From: Thermohalobaculum sp039821125
GTDB taxonomy: Bacteria; Pseudomonadota; Alphaproteobacteria; Rhodobacterales; Rhodobacteraceae
NCBI GenBank assembly: GCA_039821125.1
Contig: JBCBOR010000013.1
Location: 19,106-83,105, forward strand
Direction: 5' to 3'
DNA: 64,000 bases
Each line of letters starts with the position of its first letter. Positions within the stretch are counted from its first letter, which is position 1. The notes beneath the pieces are model-generated. The model did not search any database. It was not told the DNA's origin and saw nothing but the letters and a program-made list of their open reading frames with translations. The translations under genes were made by a program, and so were the position numbers. Shown piece by piece: positions 52,177 through 60,597 of this stretch.

Positions 52177-53529
52177 ATGGATTGCAGTATGTTGACGCGT
52201 CCTCCCCGTTTGTCGCTTGCGGTGCTTCTCACGCTGATTGGCACGGCGTTTGGCGTTGCACTGTCGATGATCATGGTCGGTCAGGTGGCCGCTGCCCTTA
52301 TGGCGTGCGTGGCTATGGCGGTTCTGGGCAGGCTGACATGGAATGCCTATGGCTGGCGTCTCAAGCATCTGGATGATCTGTTCGACGCGTTCGAGAAGTT
52401 GCCCGTGCCCATGGCGATCTACGATGCCGAGGAACGGCTGATCCTGACCAACCATTTCTACCGATCCCACCACTCCGAGACAAAGATCGACCTGACGGAC
52501 CCGCGCTTGCGACCGACCTATAACGAGCTTGCCGATGGCGACGAAGTCCTGTTGGAGGGACGCCAGAGGGCGCAGGCCAAGATCGCCGAGGCCGAGTCGC
52601 AGGGGATTTCGCTGGAAGGGGCATTGATCGAGGTCGAGTTTCCCAGGATCGGGTGGCTCAGGGTTGGCAAGCGCCGCCTGTCAGGCGGTGGCAATGTCCG
52701 CGTGGCGATCGACATCAACGAATTGAAGGCCCGCGAGCAAGATCTTGAACGCGCGGTCGAGCGGGCGCAGGCCGCTGACAAGTCCAAGCTGCAGTTTCTC
52801 GCGACCATGACGCATGAGTTGCGCACGCCCCTGAACGGGGTGATCGGCATGTCCTCGGTGCTGCTTGCGCGGGATGTCGAACCGACGGTGCGGACCGCGG
52901 TCGAGACGATCAGAATGTCCGGCGAGCACCTGCTCGATCTGGTGAACCGGCTGCTCGATTATGCGCGGATGAACAATCACAGCGTGGATCTGGAGGAGGA
53001 GACGTTCGACTTGCGTCGCCTCGTCGAGGATGTCGTGAACGAGGCTCGGTTCTCGCCGCATGCCGATTCGATCGACGTGACCTACACGATGATGCCAGGA
53101 CTTGCGGCGCAGTGGTTCGGGTCACGCATCGGGCTGAGACAGGTCCTGACAAACCTTGTGGGCAACGCCGTGAAGTTCACCCCCGAAGGCGCTGTGACGG
53201 TCGATGTCGAAGCCATGGGAAACATCTTGTCGGTGTCGGTGCAGGATACTGGCGTGGGCATCGCCGAGACTGATCTGAAATCGGTCTTCCTGCCGTTCAC
53301 GAAGCTCAACGCTACGCAGGACAAGGCAAAGGGCGGGACGGGTCTGGGCCTGGCCATCACCGAAGAACTGGTCAAAGGCATGTCCGGCTCCATCACGATC
53401 GAGAGCGAGATTGGCATCGGCACCTGCTTTATTGTCCAACTGCCAATGACGCCGATGACTGACTGCGGAGTGATCGAGATCTCATCTTCCGAGAAGACAT
53501 CGGCATCAAGACTTCCCCGCGCATCGTGA
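52177..53529 (+). CDS. Membrane sensor histidine kinase (PAS-HisKA-HATPase)
   Basis: 450 aa. Two N-terminal helices (~11-31, 36-52) with almost no periplasmic loop, a PAS-like domain (~65-190, FEKLPVPMAIYDAEERLILTN split), a coiled coil, then HisKA with His in ATMTHELRTPLNGVIG (~220) and HATPase with N box NLVGNAVKFTPEG, G1 DTGVGIAE and G2 GGTGLGLAI. There is no receiver domain and no partner regulator next to it, so it is an orphan kinase. It could phosphorylate the Hpt protein or receiver encoded at 16 kb only through intermediates. Confidence 0.93.
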   Translation: MDCSMLTRPPRLSLAVLLTLIGTAFGVALSMIMVGQVAAALMACVAMAVLGRLTWNAYGWRLKHLDDLFDAFEKLPVPMAIYDAEERLILTNHFYRSHHSETKIDLTDPRLRPTYNELADGDEVLLEGRQRAQAKIAEAESQGISLEGALIEVEFPRIGWLRVGKRRLSGGGNVRVAIDINELKAREQDLERAVERAQAADKSKLQFLATMTHELRTPLNGVIGMSSVLLARDVEPTVRTAVETIRMSGEHLLDLVNRLLDYARMNNHSVDLEEETFDLRRLVEDVVNEARFSPHADSIDVTYTMMPGLAAQWFGSRIGLRQVLTNLVGNAVKFTPEGAVTVDVEAMGNILSVSVQDTGVGIAETDLKSVFLPFTKLNATQDKAKGGTGLGLAITEELVKGMSGSITIESEIGIGTCFIVQLPMTPMTDCGVIEISSSEKTSASRLPRAS

Positions 53530-53534
53530 CGGTG

Positions 53535-53550
53535 CGCGCCTTGAGGCGCG
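53535..53550. terminator. Small hairpin between convergent genes
   Basis: CGCGCC-TTGA-GGCGCG, right after the kinase stop and before the converging ribbon-helix-helix gene end. A further GC-rich repeat follows. Possible bidirectional terminator without T-run. Confidence 0.4.
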
Positions 53551-53566
53551 ACGGCGCGCGACGCCG

Positions 53567-53818
53567 CTAGGCTTTGCTCTGAGCCTCGTCCTCGTCGATG
53601 ACGCGAAACTCACCGGACGTGGCGTCCGAGGGTGGTTCCTCAAACCCCGGTGCGATCAATCCGCGCCGCAAGAGTTCGCGGATTGCGGCTGCGCGAGAGG
53701 GTAGCCGGTTCTCGATGCGCCAATCGTCGATTGCCTGAAGCTCTTCATGGTCGAGCATGAGCTGCAGTTTCTCGGTTCGTTTTGGCGGGCGGCTTGCGGT
53801 CATGGCGGGGTCTTTCAT
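53567..53818 (-). CDS. Ribbon-helix-helix-type small DNA-binding protein
   Basis: 83 aa (ATG at 53818; MTASRPPK at 53803 also possible). The core EKLQLMLDHEELQAIDDWR followed by NRLPSRAAAIRELLRRGL has the beta-strand/two-helix layout of RHH (Arc/CopG) proteins, with the RAAAIRELLRRGL helix typical of the family. An acidic tail follows. RHH proteins are often antitoxins or regulators; no toxin gene is next to it. Confidence 0.75.
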   Translation of the reverse strand: MKDPAMTASRPPKRTEKLQLMLDHEELQAIDDWRIENRLPSRAAAIRELLRRGLIAPGFEEPPSDATSGEFRVIDEDEAQSKA

Positions 53819-54037
53819 CGCAGGGAGCAGGTTGCGGCGTCACTTACTCCACTCATGTAGCTTCCATCGCCCGCGGGTCATCCTGAAGGCAGGTCGGTAC
53901 CACACCTTCCTTGCATACCACTAGCGCCGCAAGCCCCGTCGCCTGCATGGCTTGAGTGTATTAAGTATATGAAATAATTTGATTTTATTTCTGGAGAGCC
54001 CAGGTGATGGCGTGTAACAGAAAGAAGGAGAAAATCG
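53819..54037 (+). promoter_or_regulatory. AT-rich upstream region of dps
   Basis: The stretch around 53950-53995 (gtgtattaagtatatgaaat, then aatttgattttatttctgg) is far more AT-rich than its surroundings. It is the likely promoter and control region of dps. No clear OxyR or Fur/Irr box can be assigned by eye. Confidence 0.5.
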
Positions 54038-54538
54038 ATGACCCATGCGGTGCTTACTGCAACGCCGGACCGTGAAATGCCGGAGACTGGTATCGAAAAC
54101 CGCACCAAGGTCGCCAACGGCCTGACCGGTGTTCTGGCCGACAGCTATGTTCTGATGGTCAAAACGCAGGGCTATCACTGGAACATTGTTGGTCCGCTTT
54201 TCCAGCCGATCCACGAACTGACCGAGAAGCACTACAACGATCTTTTCGAAGCCATCGACATCATGGCCGAACGTGTCCGGGCGCTGGGCGACGTGGCCCC
54301 GATGTCCTTCACGGACATGCTCTCCCATGCCGCTCTGTCCGAGGAAGAGGCCAAACGCAGTGGCGATTTCATGGTCCGCCAACTGATTTCGGACCACGAG
54401 ACGCTGACGCGACGGATGCGCGATCTGGCCGAGTTGGCGAGCGAGAGCCGCGATGGCGCCACGGAAGATCTTGCGAACAGCCGCATGGCCTTTCACGAGG
54501 AAGCGGTCTGGATGTTGCGCGCGATCGTCGCGAGATGA
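54038..54538 (+). CDS. dps: Dps-family DNA-protecting ferritin
   Basis: 166 aa. Ferroxidase residues shared between subunits are visible: TQGYHWNIVGPLFQPIHELTE with the two His, and EKHYNDLFEAIDIMAERVRALG with Asp/Glu. The four-helix body continues to RMAFHEEAVWMLRAIVAR. Dps dodecamers oxidise and store iron and shield DNA in oxidative or stationary-phase stress. Single gene with an AT-rich promoter. Confidence 0.94.
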   Translation: MTHAVLTATPDREMPETGIENRTKVANGLTGVLADSYVLMVKTQGYHWNIVGPLFQPIHELTEKHYNDLFEAIDIMAERVRALGDVAPMSFTDMLSHAALSEEEAKRSGDFMVRQLISDHETLTRRMRDLAELASESRDGATEDLANSRMAFHEEAVWMLRAIVAR

Positions 54539-55006
54539 GCGCCGCACGCCAACGCAAAAGCAGACCAAAACCATCCAAAGACCAGAGTATAGAGTGTATG
54601 CCGGGCCTGCGAGGCCTGGCTCAACGCGACAGATACCTCCTCGGTCGAGGCGCCTGTGCCCGAAACCGAGACTGGTAAGGGGCTTTGGCCGGTACTGCCT
54701 GCGTAAGGCATGACCATCAGACCGGACAGCGCACTGGCCGGTATCGTCCAAGATCCCTGCCTGCGCCTGGGCAGCCTGCACCATCAATCCATCGGGCGGA
54801 CGGCGCGGGGCACCTGAGCATCGGCAATAGACGAGGCCGGGATTGCTCAGGCCCTCTCGGATGCCGCGGAACGCTGCCGCCAGACAGCGACAGATAGGGC
54901 CATGGCCAGAACCGCTGAGCGCCGGTTGCACGAGATGCCATTGCAAGAACGCTCCTCTCTGCCGCGTCGTCGTGATATCCTCGCGGCATCCACAAAGGGG
55001 GGCGAG
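54539..55006. other. Intergenic region between dps and the radical SAM pair
   Basis: About 470 bp. Frames on both strands are open in part but lack protein-like composition and ribosome sites; a minus-strand frame at 54493-54717 has a hydrophobic end (LYTLVFGWFWSAFALACG) but overlaps dps. The promoter of the following operon must be here. A GC-rich region at ~54760-54900 could be structured RNA. Confidence 0.45.
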
Positions 55007-55492
55007 ATGAGCAAGTATAGCGGCAAAGGGGGCTATCGCGTCGGCCGGTGGGGCGATGCGGTGACGACCTGGGATCTCTCTGCACAGCAGATCAATCAAT
55101 TCGAGCGGGTTGCGCTGGCCGATGGCAGCTACGCTCTGGCGGTCAGTGGCGCGATCGACGTGCGGGGCAAGCGCGTGACGGGCATCAAGTCTCCTGCGGT
55201 AAGCTCGGGATATCGGCTCGGGCGCGGCCGGGGCGGTGTCTCGATCACGCGGCTAAACGACGAGACATGGACCATGCTGGTCGCGCCCTCGAACGCATCC
55301 ACCTACAGGTACAGGCGCCAGCGGAGCCGCGCTGAGTTTGCGATCCTCGACCTGGCGGATGGCTCTCTGGTCCTGGTCGATGGGTCGGGCGCCTGGAAGC
55401 TGGACCCCGCCGCGACCCGGGCTGAGGGCACCGGACAGAGTGTCGCGAACGGCGATCCGTTCCTAGATCTGCCACAAGATTTCATGCCGTGA
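55007..55492 (+). CDS. Unknown 161-aa protein coupled to a radical SAM enzyme (candidate substrate)
   Basis: 161 aa from an ATG with a strong ribosome site (AGGGGGGCGAG). No signal peptide and no recognised domain. It has repeated Gly/Tyr/Arg motifs: GGYRVGRWGDA near the N-terminus, SGYRLGRGRGG in the middle and TYRYRRQRSR later; also short beta-type segments such as YALAVSGAIDVRGKR and FAILDLADGSLVLVDGSG. The stop overlaps the radical SAM start codon (GTGA), so the two are translated together. The repeats and coupling make it a candidate substrate or partner of that enzyme, which is inference. Confidence 0.7.
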   Translation: MSKYSGKGGYRVGRWGDAVTTWDLSAQQINQFERVALADGSYALAVSGAIDVRGKRVTGIKSPAVSSGYRLGRGRGGVSITRLNDETWTMLVAPSNASTYRYRRQRSRAEFAILDLADGSLVLVDGSGAWKLDPAATRAEGTGQSVANGDPFLDLPQDFMP

Positions 55493-56535
55493 GGTCTGTG
55501 GCCACAGGCCATACGCCGCGCCGTGGGGCGTCTCGGATCTGGCAGATCAAGGCGTCGACCCTTTGCAACCTGCGGTGCCGCTATTGCTATGAGTGGGATC
55601 GGCTGTCGGACAAGCGACGCATGCCGCTGCGGGTTTGGGAGGACACCTTTCGGACGATCCGCGCCGGAGTGCAGGATGACACCGGGACAGGGCATCATCT
55701 GATCGTCTGGCATGGCGGCGAGCCTTCTCTTCTGCCGCCTGACTATGTTCTGGATGTCATCGCCTTGCAGCGTTCGATCCTGGGGCGGGAGATCGCCGAC
55801 GGACGGGTGCGCAACGCGGTGCAGACCAATCTCTATCGCTGGACCGAGAGCCTGGCGATCTTCGGGGGCGCAGGTTTCAGTTTCAGCGTCTCGACGGATC
55901 TGTTCCCAGGCGGGCGGGCTTTGCCGAATGGCGGGGATCCTGAACGGGATGTGCTTGCAAACCTGCGCGCACTTGCGGTCTCCGATGTGCCGTGCGGCGT
56001 TCTTCTGGTGCTGGGTCGGCACAATCATTTGCGGCTGGTCGAGGCCTACGAGATCCTTGTGGATGTTGGCGTTCAATGGCTGGCAATCGCGCCGGTCTTC
56101 GCGCCGGGCAACGCTGCCCCGATTGGTGATCTTGTCCTCGACCCGGGGGAGGTGACCGCCGCCCTGACCCGTCTGGCCAAGCACCGCGGGCGTGGGCCGC
56201 ATCATATTCTGGTCTCGCCCCTCGACCGCGCGGCCGAGACCTATACGCGACATCTCGCAGGTCGGCAGTCCGATCGTGCCGTGCAGCGGATCCGGGTGGA
56301 TCCGGACGGTTCTCGGACATGGTCGCCAACGCACGCTCAGCGGGAGCGCACCTGCGGTCCATGCCGTTTCAAGGCGGCATGCGGCGGGGCTGCCTTGAAC
56401 GATGCACCGGCAACGGCAGGGGGTCGCTGTCAAGTCGATTATCCGCTGCTCGAAGCGCTTGACCGGTTTGAGCCGGGCGTGGGGAGCGCTGTAGGAACAG
56501 CCATGGCAGTGGATCGGATCTCTGCCTCAAATTGA
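55489..56535 (+). CDS. Radical SAM protein with SPASM-like C-terminus
   Basis: 348 aa with GTG start coupled to the upstream gene. The [4Fe-4S] motif is CNLRCRYCYEW (Cys ~28, 32, 35); VWHGGEPSLLPPDY is the SAM-contacting GGE segment of the anSME/peptide-maturase subgroup. The C-terminus CGPCRFKAACGGAALND plus a later Cys (GRCQVDYPLL) resembles part of a SPASM domain for auxiliary clusters. Related enzymes install crosslinks or formylglycine in peptides and proteins. No sulfatase gene is near. It likely modifies the protein encoded just before it. Confidence 0.88.
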   Translation: MRSVATGHTPRRGASRIWQIKASTLCNLRCRYCYEWDRLSDKRRMPLRVWEDTFRTIRAGVQDDTGTGHHLIVWHGGEPSLLPPDYVLDVIALQRSILGREIADGRVRNAVQTNLYRWTESLAIFGGAGFSFSVSTDLFPGGRALPNGGDPERDVLANLRALAVSDVPCGVLLVLGRHNHLRLVEAYEILVDVGVQWLAIAPVFAPGNAAPIGDLVLDPGEVTAALTRLAKHRGRGPHHILVSPLDRAAETYTRHLAGRQSDRAVQRIRVDPDGSRTWSPTHAQRERTCGPCRFKAACGGAALNDAPATAGGRCQVDYPLLEALDRFEPGVGSAVGTAMAVDRISASN

Positions 56536-56552
56536 ATTTGATTATCAGATGG

Positions 56553-56628
<76 letters not shown>

Positions 56629-56761
56629 GAAACCCGCGTGTTGCTGGTGACGTTCAGCTAAGTCCCGTGTGGAAAGCTGTCAAGCGCCTTGCGCCGCCCG
56701 CGCTGGGGGACTACCTACGCACCGCGTCAGTCGCATCGGGCAGCCGAGAAAGAGGATAACC

Positions 56762-57040
56762 ATGAGCGCTCTTCAGGAAATTCTGCTGCTGATCCTCGGC
56801 GTTGCGCGCTTTCTCGTGATCGCTCACGTGATCCTGTCGCTCTTGTTGTCCTTCAATGTGCTTGATCCCCGGCAACCCATTGTCCGCGGCATCTGGGATG
56901 GGCTGGAGCGGTTGTTCGAACCTGCCTATCGGCGGATCCGCGCAGTGATGCCGGACACGAGACCGCTGGACCTCTCTCCGGTGGTGCTTTTGATCGGGCT
57001 CGAGATCGTGCGGATCCTGATCGTTCGCATGCCGATCTAG
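56762..57040 (+). CDS. YggT family membrane protein
   Basis: 92 aa from the ATG at 56762 (GAGG upstream). Two helices flank the family motif VLDPRQPIVRGIWDGLERLFEPAYRRIR, split by an amphipathic segment, ending with LDLSPVVLLIGLEIVRIL. YggT proteins occur in nearly all Gram-negatives and cyanobacteria; roles in cell division, osmotic tolerance and chloroplast cytochrome assembly are reported for members. Here it is a single gene. Confidence 0.9.
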   Translation: MSALQEILLLILGVARFLVIAHVILSLLLSFNVLDPRQPIVRGIWDGLERLFEPAYRRIRAVMPDTRPLDLSPVVLLIGLEIVRILIVRMPI

Positions 57041-57609
57041 GCACAGGGGGCGGCGATTCGCCCCTGCTGCGGCGGGGTTCCGCCGCTGAGCGCCCCTCTG
57101 GACCTGCGCTTGCCGATCTAGACTGAATTTCTTGTGCATAACGTGTCGCACCGGAACCCGTCAGAAACACACGGAAATCTGCAACCCTCCACATCTATGC
57201 AGGGGTTTTCCACCGGCTTCTCCACAGTAATCGTCTGAAAACATTCATTTTTCCGTTGCTGCAGCCGAGCCGTGCTGTCATCGTTCTTTTGTCGGTTCCA
57301 GCGGACTTCGGACCAAGGCGCCGAACGGCACAGAGGCTTTCGAGCCGAAGGTCGCGGGAGCGGGAGACTTCGGTTGATCGGTTCCAGATCGGGCGGCCTT
57401 CGGCTCGACCGGTTTGCACCGGGCCACTTTCGGGCGGTTCGATGCAGGGCACGGCGGCGCTTGCGCAGCAGTGTCCAGGGCTGACGGGCTTTCGGGTCCC
57501 TTGGCTAACGGCTCGGCAAACCTTCGGGGATGGCGGGTCATGGTCGGCAGGTCTTCGGATCGGTCGGTCTAGGAGGCGTCAGGGGTGTTTTTTGAACACG
57601 TGCTTGACA

Positions 57610-57626
57610 CCGCGTCTGAGCACCTG
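57610..57626. repeat. 17-bp direct repeat, copy 1
   Basis: CCGCGTCTGAGCACCTG, identical to 57741-57757, 131 bp apart, on either side of the minus-strand terminator-like hairpin. Confidence 0.65.
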
Positions 57627-57666
57627 ATGCCTCCTTCTCTCTTTCGGATCATCACAGTGCGGATAC

Positions 57667-57702
57667 GAAAAGGGCCCGACCGTCGTGAGACGAACCGAGC
57701 CC
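57667..57702 (-). terminator. Terminator-like hairpin on the minus strand
   Basis: On the minus strand AAGGGCTCGG pairs with TCGGGCCCTT (two G-U pairs) around a 15-base loop, followed by TTTCG. No minus-strand gene is recognised upstream of it, so the transcript it would end is unknown. Confidence 0.45.
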
Positions 57703-57740
57703 TTGCGTCAGTACCGGCCGAAACCGGGCGATGCTATGTT

Positions 57741-57757
57741 CCGCGTCTGAGCACCTG
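57741..57757. repeat. 17-bp direct repeat, copy 2
   Basis: Second copy of CCGCGTCTGAGCACCTG (see 57610-57626). Confidence 0.65.
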
Positions 57758-57979
57758 TGCGCTTCGGGTACCGCCCGTGTCCTGATCTGTCAACTCCATG
57801 TAGCGGTTTGTGACAGTTTTCAGACAATTTGTAGTGTCTGGCTGCCGGAAACACCTTCTCTCTTGTCTCTGCCCGAACGTCTGCGCTATGCCGCTGAGGC
57901 GGGGCAGCGCGATCTCCCGCAGTCAGGCCGGATGCGGCCCAAGCATCGCTCGAAACCCCGTGACTGGGAGCGATGGGCT

Positions 57980-58336
57980 ATGTCCGATATGACCTCCAAA
58001 CCTGAAACAGCGTATACCTTGCCTTATTTCGACGCCGCAGATGCGCTGGAGCAGGCAAAAGCCGGAGCGATCCTGATGGATGTGCGCAAACCGCCCGCGC
58101 GGCGGGCCTCTGGTCGGCGAATTACCGGTGCCGAAATCCGCGATCCCTTCTCGTTCGGCCATGCGGATCCGCTGATGACCGTTGAGCGCCCGGTGATTGC
58201 CTTCTGCGTTCACGGGCATGAGGTCAGCCAGTTCGCCTGCGCCCTGCTTCTGGTGCATGGGCGGACTGCATCCTATGTGCGCGGCGGGTTCGAGGCCCTG
58301 AGCGCTGCTGGCGCTCCGCTCGAGGATCTGGTCTGA
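57980..58336 (+). CDS. Rhodanese-like domain protein paired with ChrA
   Basis: 118 aa from the ATG at 57980 (GGGAGCG upstream). A single rhodanese fold: AGAILMDVRKPPARRASG, and the active-site loop FCVHGHEVSQFA with the catalytic Cys. Its TGA overlaps the chrA ATG by one base (TGATG), so the two are co-translated. Rhodaneses move sulfane sulfur or act on oxyanions; fixed pairing with a chromate/sulfate transporter suggests a role in oxyanion handling, but this is unproven. Confidence 0.85.
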   Translation: MSDMTSKPETAYTLPYFDAADALEQAKAGAILMDVRKPPARRASGRRITGAEIRDPFSFGHADPLMTVERPVIAFCVHGHEVSQFACALLLVHGRTASYVRGGFEALSAAGAPLEDLV

Positions 58337-59565
58337 TGACGACACCGACATTGCGCGAAACCCTTCCCGTCTGGGCCAAGATTGGCCTGCTGTCCTTTGG
58401 AGGGCCGGCCGGTCAGATTGCGCTTATGCAGGACGAGGTCGTCACAAAGCGGGGCTGGGTCCCGCCGGAGAGCTTCGATCGCGGGCTGTCGTTTTCGATG
58501 ATGCTGCCGGGCCCCGAGGCTCAGCAGCTTGCGACGTGGCTCGGCTGGCGTCTGCATGGGACAGGCGGCGGGATGATCGCGGGGCTGTCGTTCATCCTGC
58601 CGGGAGCGGCGCTGATGATCGTGCTCGCCTGGCTTGCCGCCGCCTATGGCGAGGTGCCGTTGATCGCGGCTCTGTTTGGCGGGATCCAACCGGTCGTCAT
58701 CGCGCTTGTTCTGGCGGCGATGGCCAAGATCGCCGGGCGTGCGCTGAAATCTCCGCTGCATTGGGTGATCGCCGGTGTCGCTTTTGCCGCGCTCTACCTG
58801 CTCGGCGTGCCGTTTCCGGTGGTTGTGGCGTGCGCCGGTGTGATCGGTCTGGCCTTGCCGGGGGACAATGCGGGTGATCCGCCGCCCACCGGACCGCCGG
58901 TGATGCGCCACGCGGCGATAACCTTGGGCCTCGCCACTGTCATCATCGCAGCGGTTTTCATCGTTAACCGCATCGCGTCGGGGGGAGAGCCCTTTGACGG
59001 CGTCGCCGTTCTGTTCACGACGGCGGCGCTGGTCACCTTCGGCGGGGCCTATGCCGTGCTGCCTTTTGTGGCAGGGCAGGCGGTCGAGGTCTATGGCTGG
59101 CTGTCACCGGAAGCGATGCTGAACGGGCTGGCGATCGCCGAGGCGACGCCGGGTCCTCTGATCCTGGTCAACACCTATGCAGGTTTCTTCGCGGGCTGGT
59201 CTACTGAGCCGAGCCTCGCGACTGGCGCGCTTACGGCGCTTCTCGCCACGGTCTATACGTTTGCGCCAAGCTTTGCGTTGATCCTTGCGTTCGCGCCCGC
59301 TGTCGAGCGTTTGCATACAATTCCCTGGGCACGCCGGGCGCTGGCAGGGATCTCGGCCGCGGTGGTCGGTGTGATTGCCAATCTCGTGATCTTTTTGGCG
59401 GAGGCCGCGTTCCTGCCGCGCGGCCTGACGGATCCCGAGTGGGTCAAGATCGCGCTTTTCGTCATGGCGCTGGGACTGGTCTTTGGTCTGCGCCTTGGGA
59501 TGCTGGGTCTTGTTGGGGCAGGGCTGGTCGCCGGGCTTGGCCTGCACCTCGTCGGGATGTTGTGA
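58336..59565 (+). CDS. chrA: Chromate transporter ChrA (CHR family, long form)
   Basis: 409 aa with two homologous halves: WAKIGLLSFGGPAGQIALMQDEVV and FTTAALVTFGGAYAVLPFVA both carry the CHR FGGP/FGGA motif, and each half has about six helices. LSFSMMLPGPEAQQLATWLGW and LNGLAIAEATPGPLILVNTYAGF are the paired PGPxxxL motifs. CHR proteins expel chromate, probably driven by the proton gradient, and may also carry sulfate. Coupled to the rhodanese gene upstream. Confidence 0.94.
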   Translation: MTTPTLRETLPVWAKIGLLSFGGPAGQIALMQDEVVTKRGWVPPESFDRGLSFSMMLPGPEAQQLATWLGWRLHGTGGGMIAGLSFILPGAALMIVLAWLAAAYGEVPLIAALFGGIQPVVIALVLAAMAKIAGRALKSPLHWVIAGVAFAALYLLGVPFPVVVACAGVIGLALPGDNAGDPPPTGPPVMRHAAITLGLATVIIAAVFIVNRIASGGEPFDGVAVLFTTAALVTFGGAYAVLPFVAGQAVEVYGWLSPEAMLNGLAIAEATPGPLILVNTYAGFFAGWSTEPSLATGALTALLATVYTFAPSFALILAFAPAVERLHTIPWARRALAGISAAVVGVIANLVIFLAEAAFLPRGLTDPEWVKIALFVMALGLVFGLRLGMLGLVGAGLVAGLGLHLVGML

Positions 59566-59589
59566 TAGCGGCGCGCCGCTGCGCCGGGT

Positions 59590-60429
59590 CTAGGCCTGCA
59601 TCGCTTCCCGCGGACGAAGCGTGCCCGGTTCGATCAGCGAGTCCTCCGTCACCAGCACATAGGCCGGAACATTACGGCGCAGCCAGTAGTCCCGCGCTGC
59701 AACCGAGACCGTCACGGGACCTGTTTTCATCCGCAGCACGAGATCGTCGGTCAGTGTGTCGCCGGAATTCAGCAGCTTCCTCGACACGCCATTCACGATG
59801 CGGAATGCATTGGCCGGTTTGTCCATCCGTGGTGCGAGTTCCAACTCCCGCCCGACAAAGGCGCGCATTCCGTACGTGACCATGCCCGAGGCCGTGTCCG
59901 CCTGGTATCCCTTGGGAACAATCGTCGCAAAGCTGACCCACGATGTGATCGGCATGCGGCCTTTCAGAATCTCGGATGTGGTCTTGATGAAGGCCGATGC
60001 TTCGGTCAGGGCCCATCCGGTTCCCCAGAACACGGCCTGAACGGGCGCTACCAGAGCCGCCGCCGCCGCAACGAAATGGCAGACCGCGGCGTAGGCCTTT
60101 GCACCGTCGACGCCGCCCAGCAGCGGTCCCTTGCAAGAGACAGTCATATGTGCGGCGTGCCCCTGGACAACCGCGTCGCTGTCCCAGGTCTTGAGTGTGC
60201 TCAAAGCGGGTGACAGCGAGGATGCAGGCAGCGGCGTCGACGATACCTCGAGTGTCACCATCGCACTGTCAATGGTCACGGCCCCCTTGTTGTGGGCACC
60301 GTCATCCAAGGCGGCGACATCGATCGCTCCGATCTGCGGAAACCGCGTGCGCAGGGTCGCTGCGATGGCCGCGCAATCCAACGCCCATGGCTCAGCCAGC
60401 AGCAACGTGGCAGCAAAACTGTGGTGCAC
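59590..60429 (-). CDS. DUF4261-like hypothetical protein
   Basis: 279 aa, soluble. Features: SFAATLLLAEPWALDCAAIA, VQGHAAHMTVSCKG, AVFWGTGWALTEASAFI, SWVSFATIVPKGY, TYGMRAFVGRELELAPR and a C-terminal hydrolase-like MKTGPVTVSVAARDYWL. The order resembles DUF4261 proteins, a poorly understood family; some relatives lie beside T6SS effector genes, but here the T6SS is 48 kb away. It stands alone, convergent with chrA. Confidence 0.65.
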   Translation of the reverse strand: MHHSFAATLLLAEPWALDCAAIAATLRTRFPQIGAIDVAALDDGAHNKGAVTIDSAMVTLEVSSTPLPASSLSPALSTLKTWDSDAVVQGHAAHMTVSCKGPLLGGVDGAKAYAAVCHFVAAAAALVAPVQAVFWGTGWALTEASAFIKTTSEILKGRMPITSWVSFATIVPKGYQADTASGMVTYGMRAFVGRELELAPRMDKPANAFRIVNGVSRKLLNSGDTLTDDLVLRMKTGPVTVSVAARDYWLRRNVPAYVLVTEDSLIEPGTLRPREAMQA

Positions 60430-60545
60430 TGTAATCCTCGCCTCCCCCGAGGCGTAATTTCGTGCATTGGATTTGTGAAAGCAAGCGGGATGGCGCGATC
60501 ACGCGCGTCAAATCTCCAGCACCGCCGCGCCCCGTCGGAAGGAGA

Positions 60546-60572
60546 CCCGCCCAGGCACAAAGCCTGAGCGGG
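60546..60572 (-). terminator. Hairpin downstream of the EF-hand gene
   Basis: CCCGC-C-CAGGC and GCCTG-A-GCGGG around loop ACAAA, 26 bp beyond the EF-hand stop. Followed on the minus strand by TCTCCTTCC. Probable terminator with a weak U-tract. Confidence 0.6.
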
Positions 60573-60597
60573 CCCATCGCAACAAGCAGCGCTGCGA

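Larger units (their letters stand above)
57041..57979. other. Long non-coding region between yggT and the rhodanese gene
   Basis: About 940 bp without a supported gene. 57130-57250 is less GC-rich and contains TTATGCACA (57133-57141, minus strand) and TTCTCCACA (57218-57226), both DnaA-box-like, and AAAACATTCATTTTTCC. 57300-57560 is full of CTTCGG/TTTCGGG at roughly 30-bp spacing. Two 17-bp direct repeats (57610-57626, 57741-57757) flank a hairpin with a T-run on the minus strand (57667-57702). The open frames across it are Arg/Ser/Pro-rich and not protein-like. Confidence 0.55.

Noticed and set aside
54493..54717. 74-codon minus-strand frame with a hydrophobic end after dps
   Set aside because: No ribosome site, overlaps the dps 3' end and has no recognisable family; judged chance.
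57120..57260. Chromosomal replication origin
   Set aside because: Only two DnaA-box-like sites, one with a mismatch, and none of the usual alphaproteobacterial origin neighbours; kept only as a low-certainty observation.
57256..57627. 123-codon frame in the long non-coding region
   Set aside because: Arg/Ser-rich translation driven by CTTCGG repeats, no ribosome site.
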